From Acidobacteriota bacterium (GTDB lineage: Bacteria; Acidobacteriota; Terriglobia; Terriglobales; Acidobacteriaceae), in NCBI GenBank assembly GCA_021781495.1, contig JAJXWS010000037.1, positions 1 to 34,058 on the forward strand: a stretch of DNA of 34,058 bases, written 5' to 3'. A program made the translations under genes and the position numbers. The notes beneath the pieces are model-generated. The model was not told the origin of the DNA and did no database searches. It worked only from the letters and a program-made list of their open reading frames with translations. Positions 1 through 7,428 of this stretch are shown piece by piece. The number at the start of each line of letters is the position of its first letter. Position 1 is the stretch's first letter.

Positions 1-559
1 GGGATGGCCGGGAATCACCGCTCAAGTACACTAAGAAGGTTGAATACACGGCAACCGCTCCTGCTGGGGATGGCCGGGAATCACCGCTCAAGTACACTTA
101 ACGCCGGGCGCGTGACCGCGCCCGGTCAGCTGGGGATGGCCGGGAATCACCGCTCAAGTACACTCATGGGGATTCCACGACCTGCGCCGAACAGGCTGGG
201 GATGGCCGGGAATCACCGCTCAAGTACACTTCCATTCGCGCATCCCTCTGCTGGAGCCAGGCTGGGGATGGCCGGGAATCACCGCTCAAGTACACTGCAC
301 CACGTAGAGACATCGTTAGGTGCTACGCTGGGGATGGCCGGGAATCACCGCTCAAGTACACTTCCATCCGCGCATCCCTCTGCTGGAGCCATGCTGGGGA
401 TGGCCGGGAATCACCGCTCAAGTACACTATTTCAGCGTGAGACTGGTGCGCCTGGAAGCTGGGGATGGCCGGGAATCACCGCTCAAGTACACTGTGTTGG
501 AGACTGGAAAGGGCTTGTCGTCTGCTGGGGATGGCCGGGAATCACCGCTCAAGTACACT
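1..559 (+). CRISPR. Type II-C CRISPR array, right-hand end (continues off the left edge)
   Basis: Nine copies of a 36-bp repeat are visible. The first lacks its first 4 bases at the window edge; the full copies start at 63, 129, 195, 261, 327, 393, 458 and 524. They separate eight spacers of 30 bp, except the one at 429-457, which is 29 bp. The repeat begins GCTGGGGATGG and ends CAAGTACACT, and I see no degenerate copy, not even the last one at 524-559. Orientation is set by the tracrRNA anti-repeat at 5724-5761, which is complementary to the plus-strand repeat, so crRNAs are read left to right, towards cas2. Spacers at 231-260 and 363-392 are almost identical. No spacer has an obvious match elsewhere in the window. 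The 185-codon open frame over the array is an artefact of its near-constant 66-bp period. Confidence 0.99.
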
Positions 560-560
560 A

Positions 561-603
561 GAACACCGCCAACCTGCTCATTCCGAGCAGGTTGGCGGTG
601 TTC
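561..603. terminator. Perfect 19-bp inverted repeat between the array and cas2
   Basis: The arms 561-579 and 585-603 are perfectly complementary around a 5-nt loop (ATTCC). The plus-strand side is followed by a short CTTTT. The hairpin sits one base after the last repeat and 6 bp past the cas2 stop, exactly where the plus-strand pre-crRNA and the minus-strand cas transcript would meet. A two-way terminator separating convergent transcripts is the likely role. The U-tract is weak, so a structural or array-boundary role is also possible. Confidence 0.7.
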
Positions 604-609
604 GCACTT

Positions 610-948
610 TTAGAAAAGAAGTATCTGCTCCGGAATCTCTTCCGGTGGTTTCGGTTTTTTGCCATAGAAAACCTCCATCTTGCCGAATTGCAGGTCCGTC
701 ACAGTGATCAGCCGCACCTGCCCCAGAGGTGGAATGACCGCATGGATCGTGCTGCGGTGTGTCGCCGCCGCCTCCTCACTGGGGAGAAATCGCGCATAGA
801 TCGAAAACTGCAGCATCATGAAGCCGTCTTTGATCAGAGCCTTTCGGAAGCGCGTGTAATCGCGCCGGTTTACCGGCGTTTCCACTGGGAGGTCGAACAT
901 GGCAATTAGCCACAAGGATCGATACGCGGATAGCGGCCTCGCTTTCAT
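610..948 (-). CDS. cas2: CRISPR-associated endonuclease Cas2 (type II-C)
   Basis: Cas2 is the dimeric scaffold of the Cas1-Cas2 integrase that inserts new spacers into the array. The protein is 112 aa, close to the family's usual 90-110. It has the ferredoxin-like first strand with the conserved aspartate in IAMFDLPVET, followed by the arginine-rich helix region YTRFRKALIKDGF. The FxIYARFL stretch is the expected second strand. It begins 12 bp after the cas1 stop with a GGGA Shine-Dalgarno before the ATG at 948, so it is the last gene of the cas9-cas1-cas2 operon. A 19-bp hairpin and the array follow its stop. Confidence 0.96.
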   Translation of the reverse strand: MKARPLSAYRSLWLIAMFDLPVETPVNRRDYTRFRKALIKDGFMMLQFSIYARFLPSEEAAATHRSTIHAVIPPLGQVRLITVTDLQFGKMEVFYGKKPKPPEEIPEQILLF

Positions 949-960
949 AGCATTCCCAGA

Positions 961-1947
961 TCATCCGTTCGCTTTCAGTGCCCAAACATCTTCCACTTCT
1001 GCGCGTTTTACGCCGCGCTTTGGCGCAGGCTGGACTGCGACGACATCGAGTAGACTTGGTAAAGCAGGCTCACTTATCTCGCCGGTTACGCACTTGGCCA
1101 GCGAGTTTGCAACACGAAGTAAAACGTCAAACAATGTGCGCTCTTCCCGGTCGTAAACGTAGCGCGCAGTTACTGCTCCAATAATCCAGTTCTTCGTTCG
1201 TGAATCAAGCGGCGCTGCTACATCTTCGTGTGCGGCCCATAGCGCCACGCGCCGGTCAATTAGCGGGCGGAATGGCTCCATTACATCCGCAGCCAGGCAG
1301 AACGGATCGTAACGGTTGCTGTGCTTGAGGCCAATAGAGGGATGCAAACCGGCAGCGCACAGAGCCCTCGCTACAGCTGCGCGCAGGACGGTATAGCCGT
1401 AATCCAAGTGTCGGTTCTGATCATTCTCATCGGAACCACGCCGGAATCTGCCACCAGGAAACAGGTGCTCCCAATAACGGCGCGCGGCCTGGGCCTCCAG
1501 GTTGCCGACATCGCCGGAGCGGACCCGCGCCGAGAGGGCTATCAATCCTTCATCGCTGCCGTGGAGTTCGCGCAGAAGCTCGCCCTGGGCCTTTATCTTG
1601 ACGCGGACGATCTGTTGCCAGAGCCGTTTGCGTGTGGGCAGGGAAATCTCCATCTGGCGGGCGAATCGCTCAGTCTGAATGAAGTGGCTCTGCACTGGAA
1701 GCAGCATCGATGCAGGCAGAAACTTGCCGTCTATGGTGATGACCGACCCACCAGCTTCGGCAATGCGCGAGAGCACAGCCTGCGACAGAGTGATCTGCGG
1801 ATGCGCAAGCAGCAGAGCGGCAATATCGTTGACAGGAATCGTAAAGGGGAGCGAAAGCTGTTCCTCGGGCGCAAGTTCAATCACCAGCTGAGAGTCGCGC
1901 ACGCTTAACCGTGCAGGATTCGAGATTTCAACGATGCGGTCAATCAT
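961..1947 (-). CDS. cas1: CRISPR-associated endonuclease Cas1 (type II-C)
   Basis: This is the integrase subunit that carries out spacer insertion. I start it at the ATG at 1947 (MIDRIVEIS), giving 328 aa. The open frame runs further upstream but would overlap the end of cas9, and this ATG has a GAGGG Shine-Dalgarno overlapping the cas9 stop. Metal-binding residues fit the Cas1 fold: Glu151 in the LEAQAARRYW helix, His209 in GLKHSNRYDPF and Asp221 (or Glu224) in CLAADVMEPFRP. The HPSIGLKHSNRYDPFCLAAD block is typical of type II Cas1. It lies 10 bp after cas9 and 12 bp before cas2 in one transcript. No csn2 or cas4 accompanies it, which makes the locus type II-C. Confidence 0.97.
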   Translation of the reverse strand: MIDRIVEISNPARLSVRDSQLVIELAPEEQLSLPFTIPVNDIAALLLAHPQITLSQAVLSRIAEAGGSVITIDGKFLPASMLLPVQSHFIQTERFARQMEISLPTRKRLWQQIVRVKIKAQGELLRELHGSDEGLIALSARVRSGDVGNLEAQAARRYWEHLFPGGRFRRGSDENDQNRHLDYGYTVLRAAVARALCAAGLHPSIGLKHSNRYDPFCLAADVMEPFRPLIDRRVALWAAHEDVAAPLDSRTKNWIIGAVTARYVYDREERTLFDVLLRVANSLAKCVTGEISEPALPSLLDVVAVQPAPKRGVKRAEVEDVWALKANG

Positions 1948-1957
1948 CGCAATTCCC

Positions 1958-4900
1958 TCAGGCACCAAGTTCGATGCGGCTCTTGTTTCCAATCGGGTCG
2001 ATCCGAATCGGCTGTGGGCTGTCTGAATCTTCCGGCCTTTTCTTGAGAAAATCTGAGAGGCCAATGCGATGTAGTGAGTTCGTTTCGTTCAGCATCTTAT
2101 CTGTGCCAGCAGCGTTCACCGCAGAGATCCAAATTCGGCCATCGCTTTCGAAGCGCCGCACGATGACAATCTCTCCGTTCTCCATCTCAACCATATCCCC
2201 CTTCATCAGGGAGAACCGGTAGGTGACTTCATCATCGTCCCTGAGGCTCTTCTTGAACTCCTCCGACGGCAGCGCGAAGATGTTTGTGCGGGCGCGTTCG
2301 CGCTTCGGTATCGACTGGATACTCTGCGCCGCATCAAAGAGTTTCACTACATCCCACCTCCATTTTGTCCCTCGCTGGTTCTGCACGTTGAAGAAGCTCA
2401 CATAGGCAATCTCGCCCGTCTCCACATTGCGCTCCGGATACCCTTTCCCACGTTTATCCATCCCGAGAGAGGTCGTATTCTTCGTGAACCAGGTCGTGAA
2501 CTTCTTGATAGGTACAGGCTTACCAAGACGTTTGCCCGGCAAGGTTGGGTATCCGTGCTCTGCCTCCTTCCACATCCGATAACCGCGAACCTCTTCGCCT
2601 TTCTTGTTCTTGCCGCGAATCGTTTCACCGAACTCGCGAATGATTCGTTGAATGGTTGTGTTCGGCGATCCGTCCTTGTTTTTCCCTTCCACAATTTGCG
2701 CAATCGTACTTTCAATATCCTCCGGCTTCTCCATCTTGCTCAGATCCCGGATCGAGAGGCGCTTGTGGCGAATTGGTGTGTCGTTTTTCGGTGTGCGTCC
2801 GTGCTCCTTGCCGAAATATCCCGCCTTGTGTAACTCGCCGCGCAATCTGTGATTGACGCGATGCGAGGTCACGATGTTCTTGAAGGTTCCGCGCAGTCTT
2901 TCCAGGCGCTCGCCGTTCAGGCACTCAGGACGCACTTCGCGCCGGACTAGTTTCAGCAACTCCCGGTAGCCGAGTGATGTGTATCTGTCATTCTGGTGCT
3001 GGACGTAATAACTTGCGCTGAGAGTGTTGATCTTCCGGATCAAACTCTCTGTTGTCAGCCCAATCACGACCGCATCGAGTGCATGATGCCGATGGTCGCT
3101 GCGGTCCTTTTTCTTCGACTCCTTGTTCTTCTCCCGCTTCTCCTGGGCGGTTTCAGCGGTTTTAGTTGCGCCATTGCCTATCAGTTCATGCAGGTTCAGC
3201 ATCCAGGCATCGCGCAACAGAGCCGTCACCATACCGGATGAGACGAAGATAGCGCGTCGACCCGTGCTGTCCTTGAACTCATCTTGCTCATCAAATTCGA
3301 CACCAGCGTCCGGCAATACATCCCGCCCGCCGTAAAGTGTCATCAGCAGACGACCGGCAAGCTTGCTGGTATACCGGGTGTCATTGAGCCGCCGCGCGCC
3401 AAACTTGCGTGCCTGCTCCGGAGTGTGCAATTGAAAGAGAGCCAGCTTGCGTTTGTTCCCGAACTTCTCGACGCGTTGCAGGATATTTTCCCAATCCTTC
3501 TGATTGCCGCCGAAATGTTGCCAGGGCGTCCGATCCAGCTTTTCGTGATTTGTGCTCCGGAAAGTCAGCGTGAGGTTGTCGAGGCTGTTGTCCAGCATCA
3601 TGCTCTGTGGAATGATATGTTCAATCTCGACTTCGCCGCCAAACAGCTGAGCGTAACTGATGGGATCTCCCGTGTAGGGACAGGTGCAGTGACACTCCAT
3701 CAGCAGGAGCATCTTGGTAATATCGTCACGTTTCTGGCGTACCAACCCTTCCGCGTCGAGTCCTTCGGCATCATAGTTTCGGCACTCTTTCAGAATCTTC
3801 CTCGCCGCCTCAAGCCGGCGCTCGTGATTCCTTTCATTGGCTTCTTCCGTGTCTCTGCGCTGACGGCGGTTCTTTCTCAGTTCACGGGCCAACTCAATGC
3901 GAATCTCGTAGGGCTTGCTACCGTGCTTGCGAATGACGGCATTCACAACCTTGCGCAGTTCCGTCAGCGCGCGGATCACGGCAGGATTAGTAAGGCTGCG
4001 AATGAACCCGTTCGGGCCAGTCACCTCAGGTACGTAATCAAGTGGTTCCTTCCCGGCGAGCGGATTTGGGTAAACCTTCAGCCGTGCAGTCATGAAGGAA
4101 ACGCCGTTCCACATCCCGCCCTTCGCCGGATCGAGCAGATTCAGGATCGCCTTGCGCGAGAGTTTGCAGTAGTCGGCCGGCGGGCGATTCTCTGCCCAGA
4201 TTTGCGCATGGAATTCATCAAGACCCCATTGATCCGCGGCAACGTGCTCACGCTCCTTCAGGCCCTCGGTGGTCCGCCAGCTTTCAACGATCGCAACCTT
4301 CTCGTCCCAGGTGAATGAGTCCCACCGTTCCGCCCCAAAGACCCGCAGCATGACGGCATTGACGCGATTCCCCTCAATCTTCCCCTCGTTGAGCTTTTTC
4401 TTAGGGTCATCACCCGGCTTCCGCTTCTTCTGGAGGTTGAACTCCGCGTCAGGCATGTCGAGGAGCTTCCGGATCGCGGGAAATGCCAGGTCGCCTTCCT
4501 CCTGGAGTTTCTTTACCAACTTCGCGCTTTTCTCCGCGGGTATCTGCTTTTCCAGCATGTCGGCACGGTCAAAATGGCGCAGGTTATTGACCTTCTGCAA
4601 CAGCCGGAACTGCTGCGCTTCGAGCGATGCCCACGGAGCACGGCGCTCTTCCTGCTCGAGGTCGCAGAATCCAATCAGGTGGGCCGTGCTGGCGAGTGGC
4701 CGCTGAAAGAAGAGCAGCTTGCGAATCGCCTGCCAAAGCTTCTCTCTCTTCTCCAACTCTTCCGGTGTCAACCCCGGATGGCTAGTGCGATAAAACTCAT
4801 CTTGCTTTTCCCAGATAAGATCGAACTCATCTTCAAACATCTCTCGCGCGGTCCAGCGGTGACGGATGCGCTCATCATGGGGATTATGGGCTGTGAACGT

Positions 4901-5677
4901 GCCGAAATAAGGGCCAATCAGCGGCACTTTGATCGTTCCCGTCTGGCATGCTGCCTGCATCTTCGTGTTCAGATCGCTGATGCCTTTTCTGACCTTGCCC
5001 GTGTTCTGCTCATCTCCCTCATCTTCGGTCTCACGTTTCTTCTTGCCCTTCTTGGAGGAGGATGCAGTTTCCTCTTCTTCGGCACTTTCCTCCCTGTCGG
5101 TTTCATCCACGGCGCTTGGACGGTATCCTCTACGCTGTGAGAGATGGTAGATAATCTTGCCCAATTCGTACGGTTTCAGCTCTCGTTCCAGGGCTTCTTT
5201 CCGCAACACGTATGGCAATGCCTGGTCTGTGTCTAGCATGACCGCGTCTGCTCCACGCCGGCGTCTGGATCCTGAGAGCGAGTGAGCGAGTTCCTTGTCG
5301 AGTCTGTTGAAGGTAAGGTGCTTCTGGGCAAAGAGCGGCTCATCTCGATATTCTTCATAAGTAGGCAGCCAGTTATTGGCTTGAAGCAATTTGAAGAGCG
5401 AGTTCTGCCGGGCGCGCTTTCTGTCGCCCTGCCGGCGCGCCAGGCGCGCCAGACGGCGTCCGACAGCCTTGGAGCGATCGATTCCCCTAATGATGGCTTC
5501 CTCGGTTGGGATCTTGGCTGTAACTTCCACGCCCGGGTCGAATATCCGAACTCCGGCGTCGAAAACTTCAGCTGGCTCAAGCTGTTCATTCAGACGAATA
5601 ACTGCCCAGCCTATAGATGCTGAACCAAGATCAAGCCCAAGAATATACTTTTGTGAAGAATCTAAGGTTGGAGACAT
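1958..5677 (-). CDS. cas9: CRISPR-associated endonuclease Cas9 (type II-C), 1239 aa
   Basis: This is the RNA-guided DNA double-strand nuclease of the locus. All catalytic parts are visible. RuvC-I is LGLDLGSASIGWAV with Asp16, followed by an arginine-rich bridge helix at about residues 66-100 (VGRRLARLARRQGDRKRARQ). RuvC-II is RIELARELR with Glu595. The HNH motif is VEIEHIIPQS with His687 and a downstream Asn in the LTFRSTNHEK stretch. RuvC-III is HRHHALDAVVIG with His864/865 and Asp868, so the enzyme looks active on both strands. An acidic-then-basic low-complexity insert lies at about residues 190-230. The length is between small II-C enzymes (about 1000-1100) and SpCas9 (1368). The start ATG at 5677 has AAGG upstream. 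The gene heads a cas9-cas1-cas2 operon from an extended -10 that overlaps the divergent tracrRNA promoter. Confidence 0.98.
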   Translation of the reverse strand: MSPTLDSSQKYILGLDLGSASIGWAVIRLNEQLEPAEVFDAGVRIFDPGVEVTAKIPTEEAIIRGIDRSKAVGRRLARLARRQGDRKRARQNSLFKLLQANNWLPTYEEYRDEPLFAQKHLTFNRLDKELAHSLSGSRRRRGADAVMLDTDQALPYVLRKEALERELKPYELGKIIYHLSQRRGYRPSAVDETDREESAEEEETASSSKKGKKKRETEDEGDEQNTGKVRKGISDLNTKMQAACQTGTIKVPLIGPYFGTFTAHNPHDERIRHRWTAREMFEDEFDLIWEKQDEFYRTSHPGLTPEELEKREKLWQAIRKLLFFQRPLASTAHLIGFCDLEQEERRAPWASLEAQQFRLLQKVNNLRHFDRADMLEKQIPAEKSAKLVKKLQEEGDLAFPAIRKLLDMPDAEFNLQKKRKPGDDPKKKLNEGKIEGNRVNAVMLRVFGAERWDSFTWDEKVAIVESWRTTEGLKEREHVAADQWGLDEFHAQIWAENRPPADYCKLSRKAILNLLDPAKGGMWNGVSFMTARLKVYPNPLAGKEPLDYVPEVTGPNGFIRSLTNPAVIRALTELRKVVNAVIRKHGSKPYEIRIELARELRKNRRQRRDTEEANERNHERRLEAARKILKECRNYDAEGLDAEGLVRQKRDDITKMLLLMECHCTCPYTGDPISYAQLFGGEVEIEHIIPQSMMLDNSLDNLTLTFRSTNHEKLDRTPWQHFGGNQKDWENILQRVEKFGNKRKLALFQLHTPEQARKFGARRLNDTRYTSKLAGRLLMTLYGGRDVLPDAGVEFDEQDEFKDSTGRRAIFVSSGMVTALLRDAWMLNLHELIGNGATKTAETAQEKREKNKESKKKDRSDHRHHALDAVVIGLTTESLIRKINTLSASYYVQHQNDRYTSLGYRELLKLVRREVRPECLNGERLERLRGTFKNIVTSHRVNHRLRGELHKAGYFGKEHGRTPKNDTPIRHKRLSIRDLSKMEKPEDIESTIAQIVEGKNKDGSPNTTIQRIIREFGETIRGKNKKGEEVRGYRMWKEAEHGYPTLPGKRLGKPVPIKKFTTWFTKNTTSLGMDKRGKGYPERNVETGEIAYVSFFNVQNQRGTKWRWDVVKLFDAAQSIQSIPKRERARTNIFALPSEEFKKSLRDDDEVTYRFSLMKGDMVEMENGEIVIVRRFESDGRIWISAVNAAGTDKMLNETNSLHRIGLSDFLKKRPEDSDSPQPIRIDPIGNKSRIELGA

Positions 5678-5687
5678 TCAATGCACC

Positions 5688-5717
5688 TTGACATGCAGAT
5701 TTTCAACGGGTTATAAG
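5688..5717 (+). promoter_or_regulatory. tracrRNA promoter (sigma70-type)
   Basis: A perfect -35 TTGACA (5688-5693) and a -10 TATAAG (5712-5717) are separated by 18 bp; using TTATAA at 5711 gives 17 bp. The expected start 7 bp further on falls at about 5724, the first base of the anti-repeat. The promoter begins only 11 bp from the cas9 start codon and points the other way. Confidence 0.8.
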
Positions 5718-5724
5718 TATAGCA
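5716..5724 (-). promoter_or_regulatory. cas9: Candidate extended -10 promoter for the cas9 operon
   Basis: On the minus strand the sequence reads TGCTATACT, an extended -10 (TGn-TATACT) with -10 hexamer 5716-5721. It would start transcription near 5709 and leave a leader of about 32 nt before the cas9 ATG. No good -35 is present, which is normal for extended -10 promoters. The hexamer shares bases with the -10 of the divergent tracrRNA promoter, so the two cannot be occupied together. The DNA upstream of it is the anti-repeat itself. Confidence 0.5.
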
Positions 5725-5822
5725 GTGTACTTGAGCGGTGATTCCTGGATCCATTCCTAGTAAGTTTCACCGACGAAGGGTAAATCCCAGGTGAACGCCC
5801 CGGAGACGGGGCGTTCTTATTT
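5724..5822 (+). ncRNA. tracrRNA of the type II-C CRISPR-Cas9 system
   Basis: This RNA pairs with crRNA repeats, is processed with them, and is held by Cas9. The anti-repeat is 5724-5761. Its first 22 nt are an exact complement of the repeat 3' part. The rest pairs with the repeat 5' part, with a 2-nt AU bulge at 5749-5750 and four G-U wobbles at 5746, 5755, 5758 and 5761, so all 36 repeat bases are paired. A nested stem-loop follows: TTCACC 5766-5771 with GGTGAA 5790-5795 enclosing GGG/CCC at 5778-5788. It ends in an intrinsic terminator. The predicted length is about 99 nt. It is transcribed divergently from cas9. Confidence 0.93.
5794..5822 (+). terminator. Intrinsic terminator of the tracrRNA
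   Basis: A 9-bp perfect stem, AACGCCCCG (5794-5802) with CGGGGCGTT (5807-5815), closes a GAGA tetraloop and is followed by CTTATTT. Its first two bases are shared with the preceding tracrRNA stem. Confidence 0.88.
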
Positions 5823-5836
5823 GGAGAAGAGATTTG

Positions 5837-5977
5837 CATACGCGCTACCAGCAGATTGCGATGCTGGATGAGGAGACAGGCGAGTTGGTGGAGCGTCGCC
5901 TGGAACATGCCAACGGCGAGGCGAAGGAGTTTTATGCTCATCTATCGGGGCCGGTGCGGGTGGCGAACATGGAGACG
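5837..5977 (+). pseudogene. IS110-type transposase, N-terminal-region remnant
   Basis: An uninterrupted stretch of about 47 codons reads HTRYQQIAMLDEETGELV and continues with VERRLEHANGEAKEF and LSGPVRV. This is the pattern of the N-terminal RuvC-like (DEDD) domain of IS110-family transposases. There is no start codon at its left end. The similarity stops at about 5977, where the DNA switches to an unrelated HNH fragment, although the frame stays open to a TAG at 6005-6007. Only a small part of a transposase of usual length (about 320-400 aa) remains. The fragment begins about 15 bp after the tracrRNA terminator. Family assignment is from memory of the motif. Confidence 0.6.
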
Positions 5978-5979
5978 GG

Positions 5980-6139
5980 TTCATTGAGTGCCATCACACC
6001 AAATTAGTCGCGATTCTTGCCGGAAAACGCAAAGACACACATCGACGACCTCGCATTGGTCTGTCCCAACTGCCACCGTGTGATTCGCCGTGCCAGGCCC
6101 TGGCTGTCCATTCAGGAATTGAGGGCGCTTTTGAGATAG
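5980..6139 (+). pseudogene. HNH endonuclease, C-terminal remnant with a frameshift
   Basis: The first frame (from 5980) reads FIECHHTKLVAIL, and a second frame (about 6035-6139) reads HIDDLALVCPNCHRVI and RRARPWLSIQELRALL followed by a stop. Joined, they match the C-terminal half of HNH homing-type or restriction-like endonucleases: the ECHH core, the later CPNCH zinc/active-site motif and the WLSIQELR tail. A frameshift near 6030-6040 separates the two parts, and the N-terminal half is absent. It directly abuts the IS110 fragment, so this is a junction of two dead genes. Confidence 0.6.
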
Positions 6140-6158
6140 AAAGGTGCGATATAGTCGG

Positions 6159-6878
6159 CTAGATTTTTGGCTTGCCCGCTTCGAGCCACTCCTTAACCTT
6201 CTCGGGATTGTCTCTGAGGTGGAGATAGACTGGATCCTCGGTCCGCGACCTTGCAAGAACGATTTCTACGTTTAAAGTCGTTTCGGCTTCTTCTAATTCC
6301 CGGAGCCGCTCCGGGAATTTTCTTCTCATGTGATCCCAGTACGCTGGAATCTTGTAGTCCGTCTTGTATGGGTGTTCTGCACAAATATCGAATGATCGCT
6401 TCCAACTCAACTCAGGCAGTCCTGCCATAGCCCCCGCCAGGTTTCTGGGGTTCCCACAAAAGCGCCCACTCTTCAAGAACGCTCTCAACTCAGCCTCAAA
6501 TTGTTCAGGCTTCTCGTAGAACGCCGAATGATATGGGCTAGTGAATTTCTCTTTGTCCGTTGCGGCTAACGTCGCGATGGCTTCCGAAGTGCTTCCGCTT
6601 CTTTCCGCTATGCGCAAGACAACTGACAACCGGGGCCAGTTTTGTTCGAGCCACGCAGTGAGCCTCACTCGGCGCTCAAGGAGTACCCCTGAATGAAGCT
6701 TCGGCCTGCGCCCCTTGGGGGGCCTGGGTTGCGATGGGGACAGTTCGCCTGACCTATGCGGGTAAACCTCCCTTTCGAGCAGTTCAACCCGTTCTCGCAA
6801 TTCGGAAACCAACCGATAGAGCTGATCAGTCGAAATTACATCCTTGGAAATACTCGGCGTTTGATGCTTTCTCCTCAT
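6159..6878 (-). CDS. Hypothetical protein, 239 aa
   Basis: I do not recognise this protein. It is hydrophilic with no signal peptide or membrane segment. The N-terminal 45 residues include a heptad-like helix (LYRLVSELRERVELLEREV) suggesting coiled-coil pairing, then a Pro/Arg/Lys-rich linker (PRPPKGRRPKL), then a mainly helical domain rich in Trp, Arg and Glu. The C-terminus ends in EKVKEWLEAGKPKI. Upstream on its strand, TTGTCT and TATATTT lie within 40 bp of the ATG, so it may have its own promoter, but the Shine-Dalgarno is poor. It stands alone between the dead-gene fragments and element E1, on the opposite strand to E1. Membership of E1 cannot be decided. Confidence 0.6.
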   Translation of the reverse strand: MRRKHQTPSISKDVISTDQLYRLVSELRERVELLEREVYPHRSGELSPSQPRPPKGRRPKLHSGVLLERRVRLTAWLEQNWPRLSVVLRIAERSGSTSEAIATLAATDKEKFTSPYHSAFYEKPEQFEAELRAFLKSGRFCGNPRNLAGAMAGLPELSWKRSFDICAEHPYKTDYKIPAYWDHMRRKFPERLRELEEAETTLNVEIVLARSRTEDPVYLHLRDNPEKVKEWLEAGKPKI

Positions 6879-6981
6879 AATGCTTTTAAATATACAGACA
6901 AATCCTTGTATCTAGAACGCGTGTGGATATCGTAACGGAGGAAAACATATATATATCAATGACTTGCGCTAGATTTGATTC

Positions 6982-7428
6982 ATGCGGAAGCGGTCAAATC
7001 CCGAAGCGCAACACCTTGAGGGACACTTGTCGCTATCTGCTTACGAGGGCGAGCGGAGTGCGGTCGAAACCAAATCCGGGGAGTCGGTTCGCCAGTCCGA
7101 TCCGGGGCTGAGACGGCCTACACCTCCATCGACGGCTGGCCGAAAGCCAGCGGCTCGCCCTCCCGTTTCTCAGTCTTCCATCCTGCATTCATCGGCAGCG
7201 GTTGCGTCCCGCGAAGCGGGCATTCCTCAGCCTAAAACTGGCCGGGGTGCGGGGCAGAGCCCCGCCGAGATGCCCCAGCGCGCAGCGCTGGGATCCTTTA
7301 GTCCTCCTGCCAAATCAAGCCATGACCAAACTCCCACCCTCGACGATTCCGATATCAAAGCTCTGATCGAGTTCTTTCTGACTCTGGACCGCTGGGACAA
7401 GGAGGCGCATGGACCGCAAGTCATGTAG
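6982..7428 (+). CDS. Hypothetical protein of element E1, 148 aa
   Basis: This is an unrecognised, Pro/Ala/Ser-rich, probably disordered protein with a more ordered C-terminal tail, DDSDIKALIEFFLTLDRWD. Its reading frame runs through four small GC hairpins (7135-7292), so the middle of the protein may simply be a translation of a DNA structure. Its last 20 bases overlap the start of the next gene (ATG at 7409), as expected for coupled genes. The start is unsure: the ATG at 6982 has no clear Shine-Dalgarno. A 104-aa protein in a similar place in E2 (17213-17527) also translates the shared TCAGCCTAAAA hairpin in the same frame. Confidence 0.45.
   Translation: MRKRSNPEAQHLEGHLSLSAYEGERSAVETKSGESVRQSDPGLRRPTPPSTAGRKPAARPPVSQSSILHSSAAVASREAGIPQPKTGRGAGQSPAEMPQRAALGSFSPPAKSSHDQTPTLDDSDIKALIEFFLTLDRWDKEAHGPQVM
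7208..7292. repeat. Cluster of GC hairpins with TCAGCCTAAAA motif (shared with E2)
   Basis: Three hairpins follow in tandem: 7208-7220 (CCCGC/GCGGG), 7249-7265 (GCGGGGC/GCCCCGC) and 7274-7292 (CCCAGCGC/GCGCTGGG). TCAGCCTAAAA lies at 7227-7237, before the second. Another hairpin, GCTGGC/GCCAGC, lies at 7135-7151. The same 11-mer followed by two GC hairpins recurs in E2 at 17427-17489, which suggests a shared origin or regulatory structure. Confidence 0.6.

Noticed and set aside
548..559. TACACT at the repeat 3' end as a -10 promoter in every repeat, as in Neisseria II-C arrays
   Set aside because: The hexamer is a weak match and the extended TGn is missing. The idea cannot be supported without transcript data.
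4..561. A 185-codon frame with a repeated GNHRSSTL peptide over the array
   Set aside because: It is a translation of the CRISPR repeats; the 66-bp period is a multiple of three, which keeps the frame open.
6923..7111. A 62-codon plus-strand frame upstream of the E1 hypothetical gene
   Set aside because: It has a weak non-ATG start and no ribosome site, and it overlaps the 6982 gene in another frame.
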